Part shown: positions 13,070 to 18,422 of the stretch, piece after piece
Position numbering within the stretch: position 1 is the stretch's first letter
Layout of the letters: each line of letters begins with the position of its first letter
Assembly (NCBI GenBank): GCA_905214245.1
Contig: CAJMLO010000019.1
Coordinates: forward strand, 1 to 18,422
Source of the DNA: an uncultured bacterium
GTDB lineage: Bacteria; Bacillota; Clostridia; TANB77; CAG-508
Length of the DNA stretch: 18,422 bases
Direction of reading: 5' to 3'
The notes under the pieces: generated by a model
Seen by the model: the letters and a program-made list of their open reading frames with translations, nothing else
What the model was told of the DNA's origin: nothing
The model's database searches: none
Program-made: the position numbers and the translations under genes

Positions 13070-14263
13070 ATGAAGGCTATGCGGAAGAATTTTGCAATAA
13101 GTGAAAGCATAATAAGAAATTCTACAAGGCAATCGAACACAAGAACGAAGCCTAAACAAAGAAACGGAAACAGAAATAAAAATAGAAATTTTAACGAAAA
13201 AGTAGAATATGATGAAGGCAGAAGAAATGATGGAGGCAAAAGAGAAGAGGTATCTGTAAGACGTGAAAAATCAATGGTTGAAATTGAAAGGGAAGTGCTT
13301 AAAAATATTGTTGGACAAGATAAACAGGTTCGGCAGATTATTACAGCAATTTATCGAGCACGAAATTTTAGGTCAATCAAATCTAATGTACTTGTTATAG
13401 GAAAGAGTGGTACAGGAAAAACAGAAACGGTTAAACAGATTGCCAAAAGGCTTGATATTCCATATACTATTGAGGATGCAACAAAGTATACCAAAGCAGG
13501 ATATGTTGGCTCTGATGTAACTGAAATGATATATAATCTTATTGAAGCAGCCAATGGCGATTATGTTAAAGCACAGTATGGACTGATTTTTATTGATGAA
13601 ATTGATAAGAAAGCAGGTGGAGGCATTCAAAATGATGTATCAGGAGTAGAAGTTTTAAAGAGTTTGCTCAAAATTATTGAGGATGCAACATTTCCATATC
13701 CATTGCCACCAAGAACGAACGAGGAATTATTTAATCCAAAAATTGTACAGGTGAGTACAAAGAACATAATTGTAATGTTTTCTGGTGCATTCTCTGGAAT
13801 TGAAAAAATCGTTGAGAAACGTCTTAATACTCATTCTATTGGATTTGATACCTCGAAAGATGCTGGTAAGAAAGCCAACTCAGGAAAAATCACAAAAAAG
13901 GATTTAATTGAATTTGGCATGCCAGAAGAATTTGTCGGAAGAATTGACACAATTGTTCAGATGAATGACTTGAATGAAGCTGATTTAACTAAGATTCTTA
14001 TGAAATCTGATTTGTCTATTTTCATGAGATACCGTAGTGAACTTGCTAGAAAAGGTGTTACATTGGTATATACCAATGATATATTTGTTAAAATTGCAAA
14101 GGCATCTCTTCAGACAGATACAGGTGCGCGTGAACTTAGCAATACTGTGAATTATATGTTTGAGCAAATTGTTTACGAAATTCTTGCAAATCCATACAAA
14201 TATAGCATGTGTGAGTTAGAACCTGAAATAGTTGAGGACAACTCGAAATTTACCTTGTATTAA
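13070..14263 (+). CDS. ClpX-like AAA+ ATPase without the zinc-binding domain
   Basis: A 397-residue AAA+ unfoldase-like protein. The N-terminal ~75 residues are basic and low complexity (Asn/Arg/Lys-rich) and replace the Cys4 zinc domain of ClpX. The ATPase core has Walker A GKSGTGKTE, pore loop AGYVGSD, Walker B LIFIDEIDK, a sensor-like stretch IIVMFSGAFSGIEKIV, arginine finger region EEFVGRID and sensor 2 TDTGARELSN. The loop SIGFDTSKDAGKK lies where ClpX carries its IGF loop, which docks ClpP, so partnership with a peptidase is possible. ATG 13070 is preferred: GGAGG lies 8 bases before it, and an upstream in-frame ATG overlaps that SD. Strong promoter, structured leader and own terminator make it a single-gene unit. 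It is probably a specialised ClpX paralogue using another adaptor system; the substrate is unknown. Confidence 0.85.
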   Translation: MKAMRKNFAISESIIRNSTRQSNTRTKPKQRNGNRNKNRNFNEKVEYDEGRRNDGGKREEVSVRREKSMVEIEREVLKNIVGQDKQVRQIITAIYRARNFRSIKSNVLVIGKSGTGKTETVKQIAKRLDIPYTIEDATKYTKAGYVGSDVTEMIYNLIEAANGDYVKAQYGLIFIDEIDKKAGGGIQNDVSGVEVLKSLLKIIEDATFPYPLPPRTNEELFNPKIVQVSTKNIIVMFSGAFSGIEKIVEKRLNTHSIGFDTSKDAGKKANSGKITKKDLIEFGMPEEFVGRIDTIVQMNDLNEADLTKILMKSDLSIFMRYRSELARKGVTLVYTNDIFVKIAKASLQTDTGARELSNTVNYMFEQIVYEILANPYKYSMCELEPEIVEDNSKFTLY

Positions 14264-14274
14264 GTGCAAAATCT

Positions 14275-14304
14275 AAAAGGACATTCTAATTTGGATGTCC
14301 TTTT
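14275..14304 (+). terminator. Terminator after the ClpX-like gene
   Basis: A perfect 10-bp stem AAAAGGACAT (14275-14284) and ATGTCCTTTT (14295-14304) with a 10-base loop; the T-run is short (four). Confidence 0.8.
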
Positions 14305-14333
14305 GGAAATTTTAAAATAAAGGAATGAATATA

Positions 14334-14753
14334 ATGGAATATATATATGAAAGAAAAATAAATTATTATGAAACGGACAAAATGGGTGTTATACATCATT
14401 CAAATTATATAAGATATATGGAAGAGGCAAGATGTGAATGGCTTGATAAAGAGGGAATGCCATTTGATGAATTTGAAAGAAATGATATAACAATTCCAGT
14501 GTTAGGTGTTAGTTGCAAATACAAGTATCATGCTACATTTGGTGATACAATACAAATTCACACAAAAGTATCAGAATATACAGGCGTAAGAATGACAGTT
14601 ACATATGAGATATATAATAAAGAGACAGGAAAACTTCTCGCTACAGGAGAAACAAAGCATGGATTTACAAATAATGCTTTAAAACCAATTATGCTAAAAA
14701 AACATGCACCAGAATTTGATAAAAAGTTTTTGAATATGCTAGATAAAGAATAG
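14334..14753 (+). CDS. Acyl-CoA thioesterase, hot-dog fold (YbgC/4HBT family)
   Basis: A 139-residue single hot-dog domain protein that probably hydrolyses acyl-CoA thioesters in the cytoplasm. The family signature is clear at the N-terminus: INYYETDKMGVIHHSNYIRYMEEAR, here split as INYYETDKMG (with catalytic-type Asp15) and VIHHSNYIRYMEEAR on the long helix. The beta strands with ISCKYKYHA-like and GETKHGF motifs follow. ATG 14334 is chosen, with AAAGGA about 10 bases upstream; an ATG nine bases earlier sits too close to the SD. The RNA methyltransferase gene follows after 39 bases, likely co-transcribed. Substrate chain length cannot be deduced. Confidence 0.85.
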   Translation: MEYIYERKINYYETDKMGVIHHSNYIRYMEEARCEWLDKEGMPFDEFERNDITIPVLGVSCKYKYHATFGDTIQIHTKVSEYTGVRMTVTYEIYNKETGKLLATGETKHGFTNNALKPIMLKKHAPEFDKKFLNMLDKE

Positions 14754-14755
14754 AG

Positions 14756-14795
14756 AAAGGGGAGTATGATTTATTATCATACATAAATAAAAATG
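14756..14795 (+). promoter_or_regulatory. SD separated from the start codon by a hairpin
   Basis: AAAGGGGA (14756-14763) lies 29 bases before the ATG at 14793. Between them is a perfect 7-bp hairpin GTATGAT-TTATT-ATCATAC (14764-14782), which if folded leaves an SD-to-ATG spacing of about 10 bases. A six-codon ORF (MIYYHT) also starts at 14766 but sits too close to the SD. The layout resembles that at polA. Confidence 0.5.
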
Positions 14796-15701
14796 GAAGA
14801 AAATCAATATATACCATCATTTCTTGTAGAACTATTAAACAGACAATATGGAGAAGATACAGCTAAGAAGATTTTAGATGGATATAAAGTAAAAAGAAAA
14901 ACAACATTGAGAATAAATACAATTAAAACAAATGCTGATATGGTAAAAAAAGAGCTTAGAAAAGCTGAAATTGATTTTAAAGAAGTTAAATGGAATGAAA
15001 ATGCATTGATTTTGAATAATGCTGATAAGAAAGACATTCGTTCATTAAGTATATACGAAAATGGCGAAATTTATATGCAAAGTCTTTCTTCTATGTTACC
15101 ACCTATTATGCTTGAGCCACATGAAGGAGAAAATATACTTGATATGGCAGCAGCTCCAGGTAGTAAAACAACGCAAATTGCTGCAATGACAAATAATAAA
15201 TGTATGATTACAGCGTGCGAGATGAATAGAGCTCGTAGTGAGAGATTAAAATATAATCTTGAAAAACAAGGTGTAACATGTGGTTATGTTATGGTTACAG
15301 ATTCAAGAAGACTAAATGACTTTTTTTCTTTTGATAAGATTTTACTTGATGCTCCTTGTAGTGGAAGCGGAACTTTAGATGCATATAATGAAGCATCAAA
15401 GAAAAATTTTACAACTAAATTAATTCAAAAATCTGTTGAAGCCCAAACAGCACTTTTAAAAAAGGCTTTAAAAGTTTTAAAATCTGGTGGAGAAATGATA
15501 TATTCAACATGTTCTATACTTGAGAATGAAAATGAAAAAGTTTTAGAAAATGTGCTTAGAACTGCTAAGGCACAAATCGTTCCAATTAGTTTAGATAAGG
15601 CACAATTTCCTTTACTTGATGTAAAAATTCCTGGAACTATATGTGTTTGCCCAAATGAATACTTTGAAGGATTTTTTATAGCGAAAATTAAAAAAATGTA
15701 A
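14793..15701 (+). CDS. RsmB/NOP-type RNA m5C methyltransferase
   Basis: A 302-residue S-adenosylmethionine-dependent methyltransferase expected to make 5-methylcytosine in rRNA or tRNA. The N-terminal part (1-110) holds the short RNA-binding region with KRKTTLRINTIK. The Rossmann core has motif I DMAAAPGSKTTQIA, motif II around ACEMNRARSERLKYN, motif IV LLDAPCSGSGT with Cys189 and motif VI IYSTCS with Cys240. These two cysteines are the pair used for covalent catalysis and product release in this family. At this length it lacks the C-terminal PUA-like domain of longer RsmF/YebU proteins and the NusB-like N-terminus of RsmB, so the exact target base cannot be named. Confidence 0.9.
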   Translation: MEENQYIPSFLVELLNRQYGEDTAKKILDGYKVKRKTTLRINTIKTNADMVKKELRKAEIDFKEVKWNENALILNNADKKDIRSLSIYENGEIYMQSLSSMLPPIMLEPHEGENILDMAAAPGSKTTQIAAMTNNKCMITACEMNRARSERLKYNLEKQGVTCGYVMVTDSRRLNDFFSFDKILLDAPCSGSGTLDAYNEASKKNFTTKLIQKSVEAQTALLKKALKVLKSGGEMIYSTCSILENENEKVLENVLRTAKAQIVPISLDKAQFPLLDVKIPGTICVCPNEYFEGFFIAKIKKM

Positions 15702-15749
15702 GCAAAGTGACTTTGTCAAAAATACATATATGACGAAGTCACTTTTTGC
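15702..15749. terminator. Bidirectional terminator between convergent genes
   Basis: AAAGTGACTTTGTCA (from 15704) pairs with TGACGAAGTCACTTT (15731-15745) with one G-T, followed by TT on the plus strand. The A-rich left arm gives a shorter T-run for the minus strand. Confidence 0.85.
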
Positions 15750-15752
15750 ATA

Positions 15753-16187
15753 TTATAAATATTTCTTTAAAGTTTCAACACTATCTTCTTGCATCACAAC
15801 AAAATCATTTAAAATATTTTCTACATCAGGTGCAATATCACTATTTTGATTTATAAGTCGTCTGCCTTCTATTATTCCCATATTTGTACCTTGCATTAAA
15901 AGTTCAGAAAGCCTTGAAGTAGTATCATCTGTCATTGTTTTCATTTGAATTCCATACCATGTCATAGCTTTTTCCATTGCATTAATTTCGTGAGGTTCTT
16001 TGTTTGAATATTGATCATATAGTTTATTTACTCTATTAGAGATTTTTTCATATTTGTTATATTCAGTTGTAAGTACTTGTCTAAAATCTGCATCTGTAGC
16101 TTTTTCAGAAACATAAGCTATTGCATTCATACCCATAGAGGCACCTTTATTTACTTCATCCAAAATATTCAAATTATTATTTTTCAT
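15753..16187 (-). CDS. Small helical protein, possibly ferritin-like bundle
   Basis: A 144-residue soluble, mostly helical protein starting MKNNNLNILDEVNKGASMG. It contains long amphipathic helices, including MNAIAYVSEKATDADF, YNKYEKISNRVNKLYDQYS, MEKAMTWYGIQMKTM and NMGIIEGRRLIN, in the size and arrangement of a four-helix bundle. I recall similar proteins in many Clostridia annotated as hypothetical; a relation to ferritin-like DUFs is possible, but the spaced Glu/His metal ligands are not obvious. ATG 16187 is preferred because AAAGGA lies nine bases before it; the upstream in-frame ATG at 16205 overlaps this SD. It is divergent from the acyl-CoA synthetase gene and shares the palindrome-containing upstream region. 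Confidence 0.65.
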   Translation of the reverse strand: MKNNNLNILDEVNKGASMGMNAIAYVSEKATDADFRQVLTTEYNKYEKISNRVNKLYDQYSNKEPHEINAMEKAMTWYGIQMKTMTDDTTSRLSELLMQGTNMGIIEGRRLINQNSDIAPDVENILNDFVVMQEDSVETLKKYL

Positions 16188-16253
16188 CAAATCAAATCCT
16201 TTCATTTTCTTTTAGTATTTGCTAAAATATAAAAATTATTCCATAATTTTGAA

Positions 16254-16267
16254 ACTGACCTGTCAGT
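16254..16267. promoter_or_regulatory. Palindrome ACTGACCTGTCAGT, candidate TetR-type operator
   Basis: A 6-2-6 inverted repeat (ACTGAC-CT-GTCAGT) midway in the divergent region between the helical protein and the acyl-CoA synthetase. It overlaps a plus-strand TTGAAA (16249-16254) and a minus-strand CTGACA, both possible -35 boxes. Palindromes with TGACC/GTCA cores are typical of TetR-family operators, and such regulators often control fatty-acid genes. No TetR gene is in the window. Confidence 0.45.
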
Positions 16268-16327
16268 CTAATGCTTTTATTTAAAAGATGTGATAAGATA
16301 AACAAAAATGTAAAGGAAATAGAATAA

Positions 16328-18052
16328 ATGAAGAATAAGAAAATTTTTGAAGCAAAAGAGTTTGATAATATAAAGGAGATAATTTATAATTCTGCAAAAA
16401 AATATGAAAACAATACAGCTTTTGTTATAAAACATAAAGAAAATGGCAGAGTAAATTATGAAAATGTTACATATAAAAGATTACTAGAAGATATAAATAA
16501 ACTTGGAACAAGTCTATATGATATGAATATGCAAAATAAAAGAATTGCAATTATAGGAAAAAACAGATATGAATGGGTAATAGCACATCTTGCAAATTTA
16601 CTTGGAGGCATTGTATCTATTCCACTTGATAAGGATTTGCAATATGATGAACTTGAAAGTTCATTAATAAGAAGTAAGGCAGACTTGATAGTATTTGATG
16701 AAAAATTAAAAGATAAGATTGATAAAATAAAACAACAAGGAAATACAAATGCAAAAGAATTTATTTGTATGAGTAAAATAGATGGATATAGTTGTATAAC
16801 TGATTTGATGGAAGCAGGTGCAGGACTTATATCAAGTGGTGATACAAGATTTATAGATTGCAAAATTGACAATAATAAAATGAATATATTATTATTTACA
16901 TCAGGTACAACAGATAAATCAAAAGCAGTTATGTTATCACAGAAAAATATTGCGTCAAATATTTATGCAATGCAATGCGTTGAAGATATAAAACAAAGTG
17001 ATACAAATATTGCATTTTTGCCTTTTCATCATATATTTGGTTCAACATGTCTTGTGATGATGCTTGCGTGTGGTGTTAAAACAGTATTTCCAGATGGATT
17101 GAGATATATAAAACAGAACCTAAATGAATACAAAGTTACTGTTTTTGTTGGCGTTCCAGTTTTGGTAGATGCAATATACAAAACGATTATGAGAGAAATT
17201 GCAAAACAAGGAAAGACAAATCTTATAAAAAATGCAATGAAAATAAGCAATTTATTACTAAAATGCCATATTGATATAAGAAGAAAATTGTTTTCTCAAG
17301 TACTTTCAGCACTAGGAGGAGAGTTAAGACTTATAATAGTAGGAGGGGCACCTGCTGATGCAGAAATATTGAGTGGCTTTAATAGTATGGGAGTAGAAAC
17401 TGTGCAAGGATATGGACTAAGTGAAACTTCTCCAGTTATTGCAGCAGAAAACAAATTTGCAAAAAGAAAAGGCTCAGTTGGTTTTCCAATGATTAATGAC
17501 ACAATAGAAATAGTAAACAAAGATGAAAATGGAATTGGAGAAATAAGAGTAAAGGGTCCAAATGTAATGCTTGGATATTATGAAATGCCTGATGTAACAA
17601 ATGATGTTTTAAAAGATGGATGGTTCTATACAGGTGATTTGGGATATTTTGATAAGGATGGATTATTATATATAACTGGAAGAAATAAAAATTTGATTGT
17701 ACTTAAAAATGGCAAGAAAGTATTTCCGGAGGAACTAGAAACACTAATTGGAAGAATGGATATTGTAGAAGAATCTATGGTGTTTGGTATGCCAGATGAA
17801 AGGGATAAAAATGACGTAAAACTTGCTGTAAAGATAGTGTACAACAAGGACGTAGCAAAAGAAAAATATGCTACATCTGATAAAGATGAATTATACAATA
17901 TTGTTTGGAATCAAATTAAAGAACTAAATACAACATTTCCAAGATATAAGCATATTCAAAAGTTGATTTTAACAGATGAAGAGTTAATAAAAACAACAAC
18001 AAAGAAAGTAAAAAGACAAGAAGAAATGAAAAAAATATTAAAATGTAATTAA
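16328..18052 (+). CDS. AMP-forming long-chain acyl-CoA synthetase-like enzyme
   Basis: A 574-residue member of the ANL adenylating family that activates a fatty acid or other carboxylate with ATP and loads it onto CoA. Core motifs: A3 LLFTSGTTDKSKA (T191 onward), A5 VQGYGLSETSP, A7 FYTGDLGY with the following Asp-rich hinge and TGRNKN, and the C-terminal A10 region TTTKKVKRQEE with the candidate catalytic Lys. The A3 loop departs from the usual TSGTTGxPKG, with Asp in place of Gly and Ser in place of Pro. The N-terminus (NSAKKYENNTAFVIKH, then VTYKRLLEDINKLG) fits long-chain acyl-CoA synthetases. SD AAAGGA precedes ATG 16328. A candidate TetR-type operator lies upstream and two hairpins follow. 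Substrate not determinable. Confidence 0.88.
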   Translation: MKNKKIFEAKEFDNIKEIIYNSAKKYENNTAFVIKHKENGRVNYENVTYKRLLEDINKLGTSLYDMNMQNKRIAIIGKNRYEWVIAHLANLLGGIVSIPLDKDLQYDELESSLIRSKADLIVFDEKLKDKIDKIKQQGNTNAKEFICMSKIDGYSCITDLMEAGAGLISSGDTRFIDCKIDNNKMNILLFTSGTTDKSKAVMLSQKNIASNIYAMQCVEDIKQSDTNIAFLPFHHIFGSTCLVMMLACGVKTVFPDGLRYIKQNLNEYKVTVFVGVPVLVDAIYKTIMREIAKQGKTNLIKNAMKISNLLLKCHIDIRRKLFSQVLSALGGELRLIIVGGAPADAEILSGFNSMGVETVQGYGLSETSPVIAAENKFAKRKGSVGFPMINDTIEIVNKDENGIGEIRVKGPNVMLGYYEMPDVTNDVLKDGWFYTGDLGYFDKDGLLYITGRNKNLIVLKNGKKVFPEELETLIGRMDIVEESMVFGMPDERDKNDVKLAVKIVYNKDVAKEKYATSDKDELYNIVWNQIKELNTTFPRYKHIQKLILTDEELIKTTTKKVKRQEEMKKILKCN

Positions 18053-18077
18053 ATAGAAGGAAAGCTACAAGAAAATT

Positions 18078-18104
18078 CAGTTATTAAGGAATTCTTGATA
18101 ACTG
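18078..18104 (+). other. 27-base near-perfect hairpin after the acyl-CoA synthetase
   Basis: CAGTTAT (18078-18084) pairs with ATAACTG (18098-18104), and the interior continues to pair with two G-T positions. There is no T-run, so it may stabilise the mRNA end or act together with the terminator just downstream. Confidence 0.45.
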
Positions 18105-18116
18105 GTAAAGATAGAA

Positions 18117-18160
18117 CAAAATAGTTGCAATTTCAAAAATCCAAATTGCAACTATTTTTT
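18117..18160 (+). terminator. Strong terminator after the acyl-CoA synthetase
   Basis: A perfect 13-bp stem ATAGTTGCAATTT (18121-18133) and AAATTGCAACTAT (18143-18155), extended by A/T, with a 9-base loop and a run of T. Confidence 0.92.
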
Positions 18161-18167
18161 TATATGA

Positions 18168-18422
18168 GTAATCTTAAATCTATTGTGTATTGACTATTTT
18201 CATGCTATTATTTTGTTAGAAAAAATTTGACTAATGTGAAAATATTTAAAATATATACAAATGTTACAAGAGTTGAGAGATAATGGATTAATAGAATGCG
18301 ATGTCTTTATATTGCTAACAGCAGATTATGATGTTATATGTAAAAGAAATAATATGAGAAAACATATGCTAGAGGGAATATGGTTAGAAGAAGAAACAAT
18401 TATAAACCAGAGATATGTTCTT
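18168..18422 (+). pseudogene. Probable broken nucleotide/nucleoside-kinase-like gene, cut by the window edge
   Basis: One frame reads CIDYFHAIILLEKI, a TGA (18228), LM, another TGA (18237), then KYLKYIQMLQELRDNGLIECDVFILLTADYDVICKRNNMR (continuous to the last base, described here in full as one open stretch of 61 codons from 18240). The open part has the feel of the C-terminal half of thymidylate-kinase or deoxynucleoside-kinase-like P-loop proteins: an acidic-hydrophobic strand followed by VICKRNNMR, resembling the lid arginines. No Walker A region and no SD-supported start are present; an ATG at 18261 lacks a ribosome site. It is most simply a decayed gene, but a real gene starting at 18261 or an assembly error are alternatives. 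Confidence 0.35.

Noticed and set aside
1..18422. tRNA, rRNA, insertion sequences, phage integrase or reverse transcriptase genes
   Set aside because: None of the coding frames shows such motifs and no tRNA-like cloverleaf or IS-type terminal repeats were seen; the template for the candidate variable region is also not in the window.

Overview
The window is AT-rich bacterial DNA with strong Shine-Dalgarno (SD) sites (AAGGAGG type), sigma-A-like promoters and many hairpin-plus-T-run terminators. Codon use (AGA, AAT, TAT, GAT) and gene content (DNA polymerase I, hot-dog thioesterase, RsmB-type methyltransferase, acyl-CoA synthetase, prepilin-like proteins) point to a low-GC Clostridia-type Firmicute, plausibly an uncultured gut lineage. 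That placement is inferred from style, not from a marker gene.

Bases 1-6470 are an accessory surface-protein region. A GT39-like membrane glycosyltransferase and a small XRE regulator lie on the minus strand. Divergent from them are two proteins with almost the same prepilin-like (class III) leader. The first (2172-3512) ends in an FGE-sulfatase/C-type-lectin-like domain whose last ~40 codons differ sharply from the rest of the gene: about 53% GC, CGN arginine codons, and mostly NNC/NNT codons. That is what the variable region of a diversity-generating retroelement (DGR) looks like. No reverse transcriptase or template repeat is in the window, so any retroelement must lie elsewhere. Next comes a decayed copy of the prepilin leader. 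Then a good promoter drives a 47-codon leader ORF containing an (AG)12 microsatellite. The end of this ORF runs into an intrinsic terminator in front of the second prepilin-like gene (3957-5333), which carries three 77-residue repeats. A non-secreted FGE-like paralogue follows (5530-6468).

Bases 6470-9600 hold a DUF4236 mini-protein, an unrecognised protein with a cysteine cluster, several hydrophobic segments and a well-placed internal start, and a minus-strand protein resembling the zinc-dependent phospholipase C family. The upstream regions contain palindromes and a 30-bp tandem repeat that duplicates SD sequences.

Bases 9600-18060 are mostly housekeeping: polA and a membrane-anchored lytic transglycosylase; a ClpX-like AAA+ ATPase without a zinc domain but with the IGF and GYVG loops; a thioesterase and RNA m5C methyltransferase pair; a ferritin-like-length helical protein on the minus strand; and an AMP-forming acyl-CoA synthetase with a TetR-style palindrome in its upstream region. 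The right edge holds what looks like a broken nucleotide-kinase-like gene.

The most interesting reading is that 2100-5340 is a cassette of variable surface proteins. One gene would be diversified by retroelement mutagenesis at its C-terminus. The next would be switched by microsatellite slippage in a translated attenuator. Leader duplication and tandem repeats would supply more variants. The parts are visible in the sequence; the mechanisms are inferred.
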